NCBI RefSeq assembly: GCF_964019845.1
Contig: NZ_OZ026465.1
Location: 186,001-250,000 of the forward strand
DNA length: 64,000 nucleotides
Reading direction: 5' to 3'
Origin: Spiroplasma endosymbiont of Labia minor
GTDB lineage: Bacteria > Bacillota_I > Bacilli_A > Mycoplasmatales > Mycoplasmataceae
Within the stretch, counting starts at the first letter, position 1, and every line of letters begins with the position of its first letter. Position numbers and translations under genes: made by a program. The notes beneath the pieces were generated by a model, which saw nothing but the letters and a program-made list of their open reading frames with translations, did no database searches and had not been told where the DNA came from. Of the stretch, positions 55,541 through 64,000 are shown piece after piece.

Positions 55541-55570
55541 AAACGTTAGTTGTTGCTAACGTTTTTTATT
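55541..55570 (+). terminator. Terminator after tRNA-Lys/Leu
   Basis: A 9-bp stem AAACGTTAG/CTAACGTTT with a 6-base loop and T tail. Confidence 0.9.
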
Positions 55571-55636
55571 TGAAGTATTTTATTAGATAAACTATTTTTT
55601 AATGTTATAATCAAGTTAAGATTATGGGTGAGATAT

Positions 55637-56461
55637 ATGAAAAAAGTCTTGATTTTTTCTGATCTTGACGGAACTGCTTTGAATGAAAAACATGAATTTT
55701 CTCAAAAATTAATAGAAACTGTAGATAAAATATATAGTTTGAATTCCTATTTTGTTCCAATTACAGCGAGGTCTACAAAAGATGCATTGATTCAAGCAAA
55801 AAAATTGAAACTAGATAAATTAGGCGGCTTAATTGCAGCAAATAATGGCGCACAAATTTTTGATTTTAAACAGAATAGATTTATTGTAGATAAAAGATTA
55901 TCAAGTGATTTTATTAGAAATATTTTTAATTTTACGTATGGAAATTTTAAGTATAAGGTTCATTATTTCGCAGATGATACAACCTATGTTTATGGTAAGG
56001 GAGATAATTCATCTTTTTGATCAAAAATTATGGATGTTGAATATAAAATAGTTCAATCATTAAATGAAATTGTAAAACCAATATCTCATTTGACAATAAT
56101 TTTAGAAAAACAAGCAACAGATGAACAAGCAGATAAATTTTATAATGGATTTAAGAAGTATTATCCAGATGTGGAAATCATTAAATATACAACAAGAGTT
56201 TTTGAAGTTGCTCCTAAAGGTATTAATAAAGGTTTTGCTGTAACTGAAATTATTAATTATTTGCAAGTAAAAAATTATGTTTCATATGCTTTTGGTGACT
56301 CACATAATGATTTTGATTTATTTGCAAAAGTAGATATTTCTATAGCAATGGAAAATGCGATGCCACAATTAATTGAAATATCTGCAGAAACAACAGACAG
56401 AAATGACCAAGATGGTGTTGCAAAATTTATAAACAAGAAAATATTAATTGATTATATTTAA
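55637..56461 (+). CDS. Cof-type HAD-superfamily phosphatase
   Basis: 274 residues with the nucleophile motif FSDLDGTAL, the TARS motif II, and the metal-binding AFGDSHNDFDLF motif IV. A C2-type cap lies between (residues 85-190). Start chosen at ATG 55637 after GGGTGAG rather than the GTG at 55628. It ends 12 bases before thioredoxin. One of three Cof-type genes in the window; substrate unknown. Confidence 0.86.
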
Positions 56462-56473
56462 GGAGTGAATGTT

Positions 56474-56782
56474 ATGAGTATAAAAAAAATAAAAACAGTA
56501 GAGGAATATGATTTAGTTTTAAATAGTGGAAAACATATTTTTGTAGATTTTTCTGCTGTATGGTGTGGACCATGTAAAATGCTAGAGCCATTTTTAGAAG
56601 AACTTTCAGAAGAAGAAACTGATGTAACTTTTTTAAATGTTGATGTAGATGAATTACCAAAATTAATGGAGAGATATGAAATTATGTCAATTCCAACGTT
56701 AATTATTTTTAAAGATGGAGTACAAGTAAATAAACATATTGGTTTTGCTCCAAAAATTAAATTAAAAGAATTAGTTGCTTAG
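56474..56782 (+). CDS. trxA: Thioredoxin
   Basis: 102-residue thiol-disulfide carrier with the active site WCGPC near residue 32 and the cis-proline segment SIPTLIIF. AAGGAGTG lies 8 bases before the chosen ATG. It lies between two HAD phosphatase genes and probably shares their transcript. No thioredoxin reductase gene is close. Confidence 0.95.
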   Translation: MSIKKIKTVEEYDLVLNSGKHIFVDFSAVWCGPCKMLEPFLEELSEEETDVTFLNVDVDELPKLMERYEIMSIPTLIIFKDGVQVNKHIGFAPKIKLKELVA

Positions 56783-56820
56783 ATTTGTATTTACAAATTT
56801 ATTAGTTAGAGGATATTTAA

Positions 56821-57645
56821 ATGATTAAAATGATTGCGCTAGATATAGATGGAACTTTAGTTCATAAGGGTAGATTGCCAAAAAAAAATTTATTAGCAAT
56901 TCAAAAAGCGAAAGAACAAGGATTATGAATTTGTTTAGCTTCTGGGCGAAGTCCTTCTGGTATATTTAATTTGGCCAGAAAATTAGGTTTATGAGATAAC
57001 AAATCATTAATGGTTGGTTATAATGGGGGAACTGTTTTTAAATTTAAAGAAAATGGAAAAGTAGAAATAATTTGACAAAAAATGATTAACCATAATTCAG
57101 CATGAACAATTTATAAAGAAGCGTTGGACAAAAATCTACATGTTTTTGGTTATTCAGAACATAAAAAAGAAGGAATTGTTGCAAAAAAAATTGGTAAATT
57201 TGAAATATTTATGAAATTAAGAACTAAAAGAAAACTTAAAAAAATAAAATTTGAAAGCAAAATGCCAGCAGTTAATAAATTTATTATTTTCGGTAACAAG
57301 GAACGTGTTTTGGAATTAAGAGCTGATTTAGTTAAGAAAGGATTTTCTGTTTTTTCTTGGTCTTACATTAGTAAAGATAACTCAAATATAGAAGTTAATC
57401 CTGCAGATATAAATAAAGCAAATGGATTAAAACATTTAATTGAATTTTATGGTTTGAAATCAGATAATGTAGCTTTTTTTGGAGATGGTGAAAATGATGC
57501 TCAGGCATTAGAATGATCTGGATATGCAGTAGCAATGGGAAATGCAAAGAAAGAAATTCAGGAAATAGCGCACACTGTAGTTGAGCACGCTTCAAAAGCT
57601 GGTGTTGGTAAAGAAATTGAAAGAATTTTAGATAGACAAAAATAA
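56821..57645 (+). CDS. Cof-type HAD-superfamily phosphatase
   Basis: 274 residues. Nucleophile motif LDIDGTLV, ASGRS motif II and AFFGDGENDAQAL motif IV. The cap region is very basic (residues 115-150, LRTKRKLKKIKFESK). TGA codons encode Trp. TAGAGGA lies before the ATG. Different from the 55637 paralogue by sequence, so probably a different substrate. Confidence 0.87.
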
Positions 57646-57676
57646 AATTAATATAGCGATGAAAATTAAAATGCAG

Positions 57677-57703
57677 TTCTTACAAATTTGTAAGAATTTT
57701 TTT
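57677..57703 (+). terminator. Terminator after the HAD gene
   Basis: Palindromic stem TTCTTACA/TGTAAGAA around AATT, followed by seven T residues. Confidence 0.82.
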
Positions 57704-57903
57704 GTTTTACATATAATTAAATACAAATTATTGTCTTTATTATTAACGCTATATAAAACCAAAAAGTGATTTTTTATGTGCAAGCAATCAAAATTATTTA
57801 CATTTTTGGTTGATTTTGGCAAAAATAAAAAAATGTGAATTTTTAAAAACTTATTTACAAAAATTTTTTTTTGTTTATTATATATGTGAGGAGGAAAATA
57901 TAA

Positions 57904-58395
57904 GTGAAAAAAATTTTAACAATTATATCTGGTTTATCAGTGATTCCAATTTCAATTGGTTCTGTTATTTCTTGTGCTAATATTGCTAACTTTGGCTATT
58001 ACAGTCAGCAAGTAGCAGCAAATATGAGTCAAACAGAGGAATTATCCAGTTTTTACAAAAATTCTCAGTGAGAATGAAAAAGTAGTGATAATAAAGATTT
58101 AACTTATGAAATCTTAATTAATGGAATAAATATGGCTGTTGTCAACATTGTGAATTCAGTACGTGAGACAGATTTTAAGATTTCTATTTATCAGTGAATA
58201 GATAGTGAAAATGAAACAGATAAACTATTGGACGAAGCCAAGTTTAATACTTTATTGAATACAAAAATTAATGTATCTATTCATTTAGATGGAATAGCTA
58301 ATTCTAAAAAATGGCAAGGTAATGGCCATTTTGGAATAAACATAAATACTCCATCAAATAGTAGGAGGGCAATTGAAAATGGTATCAACAGATAA
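57904..58395 (+). CDS. Putative lipoprotein overlapping a PTS permease gene
   Basis: 163 residues starting with GTG after GAGGAGGA. The signal peptide KKILTIISGLSVIPISIGSV is followed by ISC, a mollicute-style lipobox with the lipid-bearing Cys near residue 25. The mature part is polar and of unknown family. Its last 17 bases overlap the start of the PTS gene in another frame, and GTAGGAGGG near its end is that gene's ribosome site. This coupling suggests a shared role at the membrane, perhaps sugar capture (inference). Confidence 0.75.
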
Positions 58396-60700
58396 TGATG
58401 TAAAAAAACAGGCTAAACATCAAGAAAAGCAGCAAAGAGCAATTGAACGTGCACAACATCGTGCAGAAAAACTCGAAGCTTTTAATAATACTAAATTTGG
58501 TAAAGGCTGAAATAGATTTTCAAATTCTGTTTTTGGAAAATTACAAAATTTAGCTAGAGTAATTGTTTTTCCAATTGCCATTTTACCGATTGCTGGTATT
58601 TTTTTAGGAATTGGTGGGGGACTATCTGCCGCTGCTGAATCGAATAATTGAGGCGAAGGTGTTGTTCAATTCTTCAATATTCTAAAAACAATTGGTAATA
58701 TTATTTTTGCGTGTTTAGGTGTTTTATTTGCAACATCAGTTGCATTTGGATTTGCAAAAAAGCAAGGAGGAGTTGCAGCAGTTTCGGCCCTTGTATGTTA
58801 TGTGGTTATGACTGCAACAATTTCTGCATTATTTATTCCTTCTGTTAATTCAGCAGGAGATCAAGTATTATTATTTGATCCTTGAAAATTAGCTGGAAAA
58901 TATGGAATTATGAGTGTTGGAGAAAATAAAGGAATGATTAAAACTGTTCTGGGTATTGCTCCAACATTAGATTTATCAGTTATTGGGGGAATTTTTGTTG
59001 GATATTTAGTTTCACTTGTTCACAACAAAACTTACAATATTAAAGTTCCTCGAATTTTATCATTTTTTGGGGGAATTAAATTTGTTCCTATAGCTTCATT
59101 TTTATTGGGAATAGGTATTGGAGTAGTATTGTTCTTTATTTGGCCAGCATTTTTACTACTTTTATATTACATTGGTGTTGGTTTAGGAACATGAATGAAT
59201 GTAGGTGGAATTGAAAATTATGGTAGAGCATCAGGAGTTATAGCTGCATTTCTATTTGGAATGTTTGAGCGTTTGTTAATTCCAGCTGGATTACACCATG
59301 TTCTTTATACACCATTCTGATATTCATCGGCTGGTGGACAATGATTAACTCCAGAAATTCAAGGTGGCACTTCAGTTATCACAGGTTGAACAGTAACTTC
59401 TGGTTCATATACAATTTTCTTTGAACAAATGAATTGAGTTGGTCAAGGCAAATTTACTTTGTCAGCTGATGCATATAATTATTTATTGAATACATCAGAT
59501 GGACAAAAATGGTTATCAATTTGAACTAATTCAGGTCAACTGGTTCAAGATGTAAATGGTAAATGAACGATTGCATTCAATAGATATACAATGGAGGTAG
59601 GAACTGTTTTCTCATCAGGACGCTTCTCATTTATGCAATATGGTTATCCATTTGCAGCTATAGCTATTTTACAAATGGCAAGAAAAGAAAACAGATCTGC
59701 AGCTGCAGGTATTATAGTTTCAGCAGCAGCAACATCATTTTTAACTGGAATTACAGAACCAATGTTATTTTCGTTCTTATTTGTAGCGCCATTACTATGA
59801 GTATTTCATGCATTTATGGCTGGAATTTCATTTGCACTAGCATATTTATTAAATGTAACAGTCGGACAAGGATTTGCGGCTGGATTTATTGACTATATAT
59901 TCTTTGGATTGATTCCAGGATATTCATCTGGCATAGGAATTGCCCAAGGTAATTCAATTTGAGATATGTTCTCTGGTCGTAATGGTTGTTTATGAATTCC
60001 AATTTATGGATTATTAATAATGGCTCCTGCATATTACTTTGGATTTTTAGCTATTATTAAATGAAAAAATTATCAAACTCCAGGAAGAGCAGCAGCAGGT
60101 GAAGACAAAGCATTAGAAGCTGTTAAGTCATCTCTTGCAAAGGGCACTAAAAAACAATCAAGTGGCATTCTGACTTTAATAACTGCGTTAGGTGGAAATG
60201 CAAATATTAGTGATTTTGATGTAAATGACAAAAAAGAATTGGTTGTTAATTTACTGAATATTAATAGTGTTCAAGAAGCATCAATTAAAACAGCGGGTTA
60301 CAATAATTACTCTATAAATAAAAGTTCAGTTGTAATAAGAGATAAAGATACAAAAAAAATGTGAGACTTAATTAATAAGGAAATGATTTCTATATCAATT
60401 AAGCCAAAAAATAAGCTAAAAACAGAATCAAAAATGGGTACAGTTGATGGATATGAAATTTCATATTTACAAAAAATTATAGATGGTCTTGGTGGTCTTG
60501 AAAACATCAAGGTTTTAGATAATTGTGCAACTAGATTACGTGTTACTGTAGATGATGGAGCAAAAATAGATCAATTGTTATTAAAAGAAACAAAAGCTGT
60601 TGGTGTAGTTGTCAAAGGCGAAGGTGTTCAAGTTATCTACGGTCCAGATGTTGTAAATATCAAATTAGCTTTAGAAGAATACACAGGTATTGATAGGTAA
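58379..60700 (+). CDS. PTS IIC-IIB permease with an extra degenerate IIB domain
   Basis: 773 residues of the glucose/maltose superfamily. A charged N-terminus leads into IIC (about 55-570; [31 protein letters not shown], the [12 protein letters not shown] sugar-site region). Two IIB-like domains follow. The first (about 596-668; [19 protein letters not shown]) lacks the phosphorylated cysteine. The second (about 680-770) has Cys716 in [10 protein letters not shown]. There is no fused IIA, so a separate IIA such as crr is needed. Sugar specificity is unclear; trehalose, maltose or glucose are all possible. Confidence 0.87.
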
Positions 60701-60794
60701 TGAAAAATTTGAATGCAATTTATATTTTAATGAATTACATAGAATTGTAAATAAAAAACATATCTAGTTAGTGTGAACCCCAAAAGTGGGACAC

Positions 60795-60850
60795 ATAAAA
60801 AATTAAAAAAATCATATCTTAGAATAGATATAATTTTTTTAATTTTTATT
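60795..60850 (+). terminator. Long bidirectional terminator after the 58379 PTS gene
   Basis: Left arm 60796-60819 and right arm 60825-60847 pair over about 22 bases with one mismatch and one bulge, around AGATAT/ATATCT; outer ACACA/TGTGTG extend it. Long A and T runs allow termination on both strands. Confidence 0.8.
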
Positions 60851-60875
60851 TTTGTGTGTTTAATAATTATTTTTT

Positions 60876-61064
60876 TTAAATTCTATTAAATTTTTTAAAT
60901 TGTAATTTACCACCATATCCTGTTGATTGTAGAACAATATTATAATTACTTACTTGTTTATTCTTTGGATCAATATATTTAATTTTAAAATCAATATACA
61001 TAACATTATCTGTAATATTGAATAATTCATCATAGATTTTAAAATTACCATTTTTATTTAACAC
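60876..61064 (-). pseudogene. Short minus-strand reading frame, probable remnant
   Basis: 62 codons from a GTG with no ribosome site. The product (ends VLQSTGYGGKLQFKKFNRI) looks like a piece of a beta-rich secreted domain, but no family is recognised. It is open for 13 more codons upstream, to a TAG. Probably a gene fragment. Confidence 0.25.
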
Positions 61065-61486
61065 TTGACAATATATAAATTTATGATAAATGAATGCAAA
61101 TTGCTACAAGTGTGAGTAATTGAAAAATTATTAGAAATATTATGTAAGATAAATTGCAATAGCAAATATTTTTCTCAGTATTTTTTAATTAAAATTCTAT
61201 TGACCAATGAATATTTTAAAATGAATTTTTTTACAATTATTAATTTGTAATTTATTATATTAATTATTTATATTTTTAATATGTAAAAACATTTTAGAAA
61301 TTAATGTGTAATGATTGTTTATTTATAATAAATTAATTTTTTAGCATATATGTTTGTTCTGAAATTCTATTATTGCATATTTGTGATTTTTTTATAAATT
61401 TTGATAAATCAATATTTTTATGTAATTTGTATTTTATTAATATTTGTAATAATATATTTCAGTAAAGTTAAGGAGAATGTTAGAAA

Positions 61487-63052
61487 ATGAAAAAATTATT
61501 AAGCATGTTATCTGTTTTAGGACTTACAATAACTGGCGCAACATCAGTTGTTGCGTGTGGAACTACAGATCAAGTTGATAAAGCAGTAGACTTAAGTAAA
61601 ATTGCTTTTCAAGAGTATACAAATTTAGTAAATGACAACAAAAATATTGACAATCAAGATGTACCAATCGCAATTGAAAATGTGCAAACAGAAATTTTAA
61701 ATCAATTGCATAAAAATACTGAAACAAAAAATGTTACCGAAATGGATTTTACAACAAATGCAGCAGATGTAATAATAGAAGGTGATTTATGAGATGGGGT
61801 TACAGTAGAAATTACTGCAACACCAACTTCGCAATATTTAACAGGTAAAGCAAATATTGAAATAATCTTTGGTTCGTTTTTGGAGTTGGACACTTTAGAA
61901 AATAATAGTATTGAGTATCAAACTTCTGGTATTGCAATTACAGAAGTAGAAGCAAAATATAAATGATTCAATAACAATTTTGAAACTTTAAATGCAGCAA
62001 ATAAAAATGTAAATATAGATTGATTTGAAACATCAAATTTTGAGCCAGGTGATAAAGACCACCCAGGAAATATAGATGTTTCACCAAAATCAGAGCAAAA
62101 TAAAGAATTTTTGAATATATCAAAAAATTCAATTAAAACAACCATAAAACAATCAGGAACTATTGACACCTCTGTTGGTGGTGGAACTGGAATTATAGAG
62201 AATAAATCTTTTGATGCAAATATCACTTCAATCACTCAACTTGCCAACGGAACAATTTTAGCTAGCACTACATCTTCAATTTACAAATTAACAGCTGAAG
62301 GCACAATTGATAAAAAAATTGAAACTATTGATAGTATTTTTCAAATATTTCAACTTGCCAACGGAACAATTTTAGCTGGAATTGGTAATTCGATTTATGA
62401 ATTAACAGATGAAGGAAAAATAGACACGTCTGTAGGTAATGGAACTGGTATATTAGAAAATAAAACTTTTGATAGCACAATAGTTTCAATCACTCAACTT
62501 GCCAACGGAACCATTTTAGTTGGAACTAACCTTAATTCAATTTACAAACTGACAGATGAAGGCAAAATTGATCATTCTGTTGGTACTAATGGAAATGGTA
62601 AATTAGAAGACAAAACTTTAGATGGAGTAGTTTATTCAATCACTCAACTTGCCAACGGAACCATTTTAGTTGGCACTAGTACTGGTTCAATTTACAAACT
62701 GACAGATGAAGGCAAAATTGATCATTCTGTTGGTACTAATGGAAATGGTAAATTAGAAGACAAAACTTTAGATGGAGTAGTTTATTCAATCACTCAACTT
62801 GCCAACGGAACCATTTTGGCTGGAACAACTTTTGGTCAACAAAATTCTGATAATTTTGGTTCAATTTACAAGTTAACAGATGAAGGCAAAATTGATACAA
62901 CTGTTGGTAGTGGGAGCAATGGTAAAATTGAAAATGGAACAATTGATTTAGGTGCACGCGCAATCACTCAACTTGCCAATGGAACCATTTTGGCTGGAAC
63001 TAGTTCTATTTGAACCAATAAAATTGGTTCAATTTATAAATTAGTTAATTAA
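61487..63052 (+). CDS. Repeat-rich surface lipoprotein, beta-propeller-like
   Basis: 521 residues. Signal peptide MKKLLSMLSVLGLTITGATS with lipobox VVAC (Cys24), as in Spiroplasma and Mesoplasma lipoproteins. Residues 25-205 form a non-repeated head. From about 208 to the end there are six repeats of about 50 residues with the core ITQLANGTILAGT, then SIYKLTDEGKID.SVG. The pattern resembles delta-60-type or other blade-like repeats, suggesting a beta-propeller exposed outside the cell. Two central repeats are identical over 132 bases. AAGGAGA lies upstream. Confidence 0.82.
62536..62817 (+). repeat. Tandem 150-base repeat with identical copies
   Basis: Bases 62536-62667 and 62686-62817 are identical over 132 positions, with an 18-base variable spacer. 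The 150-base period keeps the frame (50 codons). Flanking copies are more diverged. Confidence 0.9.
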
Positions 63053-63099
63053 TTTTTTATGAATTGAAAGATAAATTTTAATGTTATAAATGATTTTAT

Positions 63100-63127
63100 A
63101 AAAAATATCTATTTGTAGATATTTTTT
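63100..63127 (+). terminator. Terminator after the lipoprotein
   Basis: A 12-bp stem AAAAAATATCTA/TAGATATTTTTT with a 4-base loop. Confidence 0.88.
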
Positions 63128-63281
63128 ATATTTAATGGACAATATTTAAAATTAGCATAATTTTTATTTTCAATAATTTTAGACAATACTGGTTGAATGG
63201 TTGAATAAAATTATTGAATTTTACTTTAATTAGAATTATAATATAACAGTTATGTAACATATTTAATGTAGGGGTAATATT

Positions 63282-63713
63282 ATGAAATATAGAATGAATT
63301 GACCTTCGGGAATTAAATTATATGTTATGTCTCAAAGAGCAATAGAATTTGTGGAAAGAAGAATTGCACAATTCAAATTAAAACGTAATGCATTTTGTTT
63401 TGTAATAGGGGCTGTTGTTACTCCTGGTTTATCACAAGAATTAACATCAAAATTTTTTGGTGTTGATAAATCAACAGCAGCAAGAAGAATAGATACGTTA
63501 GAAAAAAAAGGATTCATTAAACGTGTTCACAATCAAGAAAATAAAAGAGAAAATAAAATTTTTGCAACTGAATTGGGTGAACAATTATATAATGAAGCGC
63601 TTGTGGCATTGAATGATTGAGAAGAATTATATATTGCAGAGAATCCTGGCCAAAATTTTGCATTTATTTTTGAAGCGCTTAAAGAAGTTATTATTCCATT
63701 ACGTAAACGTTAA
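63282..63713 (+). CDS. MarR-type winged-helix transcriptional regulator
   Basis: 143 residues. The wHTH is clear: LSQELTSKFFGVDKSTAARRIDTLEKKGFIKRVHNQENKRENKIFATELGEQLY, which has the recognition helix and the D/N-R wing of MarR proteins. TGA codons encode Trp. AGGGGT lies upstream, with a TATAAT near 63237. It precedes a YhgE/Pip-like gene by 62 bases, which it may control. Confidence 0.85.
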
Positions 63714-63775
63714 TATCTTTTATAATAATTATTTTGCTATTTATTATACAAATGTGCAGAAAGAAGAAATAGAAA

Positions 63776-64000
63776 ATGAAAAATTGATGGTTATCTTTTA
63801 AAACAGATTTTGAATTTAGAGTTTTATCTTCATGAAAAAGACTAATTAAATTTTTTGGAATTTGTATTGTACCAATTATTTATGCCATTATATGTATTGT
63901 AGCTTTTTGAAACCCAATTCCAAATATTGGTAAAGCATCAATGGCATTTTTGGATGAAGATGCAAAAAAAACATTAATTATAAAAGAAAAAGATTTAACA
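63776..64000 (+). CDS. YhgE/Pip-like membrane protein (5' part only)
   Basis: First 75 residues of a gene that runs past the window end. A basic start rich in Trp is followed by one helix (FFGICIVPIIYAIICIVAFW) and then NPIPNIGKASMAFLDED. This order matches the N-terminus of YhgE/Pip proteins (helix, then ..NLPVAVVNED). These are large membrane proteins related to ABC-2-type exporters. AAAGAAG lies before the ATG. Assigned from the N-terminus only. Confidence 0.6.

Larger units (their letters stand above)
60701..61486. other. 786-base AT-rich region without clear genes
   Basis: It contains an insertion-sequence-like motif at 60773-60794, a long bidirectional terminator (60795-60850), a weak minus-strand reading frame (60876-61064) and then about 420 bases of very AT-rich DNA with no feature I can support. 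It could be the relic of a decayed mobile element. Confidence 0.5.

Noticed and set aside
62161-63000. Repeated sequence suggesting a CRISPR array
   Set aside because: The repeats are 150 bases apart, in frame, and encode protein repeats of a lipoprotein; there are no short repeats with unique spacers and no cas genes.

Overview
The window comes from a wall-less bacterium of the class Mollicutes. The DNA is strongly AT-rich, and nearly every long gene reads through in-frame TGA codons at positions where its family has tryptophan (translation table 4). Genes are packed almost entirely on the plus strand. Metabolism rests on PTS sugar uptake, glycolysis and pyruvate dehydrogenase, with no cell-wall or amino-acid synthesis visible. 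The lipoprotein signal peptides and the IICB glucose permease with a separate IIA protein point to the Entomoplasmatales (Spiroplasma, Mesoplasma or Entomoplasma). The genus is an inference.

Layout. 0-6.6 kb: end of a nucleoside-type ABC permease, deoD, tsaD, manA, an alpha/beta hydrolase, a Cof-type HAD phosphatase and asnS. 6.6-16.7 kb: a glycoside island with an RpiR/SIS regulator, a MupG-type phosphoglycosidase, a ROK kinase, two family-1 phospho-beta-glycosidases, a possible DUF3284 protein and a IIB-IIA-IIC PTS of the lactose/cellobiose family. Two tiny two-helix membrane proteins on the minus strand are interleaved with this island. 16.7-20.7 kb: a glycosyltransferase, an RDD membrane protein and a PcrA-type helicase. 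20.7-27.8 kb: HPr, a fructose-type IIABC permease, Enzyme I and a glucose-type IICB permease. 27.8-28.8 kb: two unusual cysteine-containing proteins.

28.9-36.9 kb: an NADH oxidase, lipoate ligase and pyruvate dehydrogenase block ending in pta. The E2 subunit is split into a stand-alone acyltransferase core and a stand-alone lipoyl protein, in reversed order. 37.0-38.5 kb: the glucose IIA protein, a coiled-coil protein and tRNAs Asn, Glu, Val and Thr. 38.5-42.7 kb: lepA, two membrane proteins and a YgjP-type metallopeptidase. 43.0-47.4 kb: a run of unrecognised, mostly helical proteins, one with a C-terminal J-domain and one broken into three frames. 47.5-57.7 kb: typA, a small coiled-coil protein, an NAD(P)-binding protein, eno, a PAP2 phosphatase, ruvX, hpt, a membrane protein, tRNAs Lys and Leu, two HAD phosphatases and thioredoxin. 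57.9-60.7 kb: a lipoprotein overlapping a IIC-IIB permease that carries a second, decayed IIB domain. 61.5-64 kb: a repeat-containing lipoprotein, a MarR-type regulator and the start of a YhgE/Pip-like membrane protein.

How the parts fit: HPr and Enzyme I energise at least four permeases (cellobiose-type, fructose-type, glucose-type and the 58.4-kb permease). Phospho-sugars enter glycolysis (ManA, the phosphoglycosidases, enolase), and pyruvate is oxidised by the PDH block with NADH re-oxidised by Nox. The most unusual items are the split E2, the 85-base hairpin after eno that shares a 16-mer with the 60.8-kb region, the paired minus-strand membrane proteins, and the 43-47 kb cluster.
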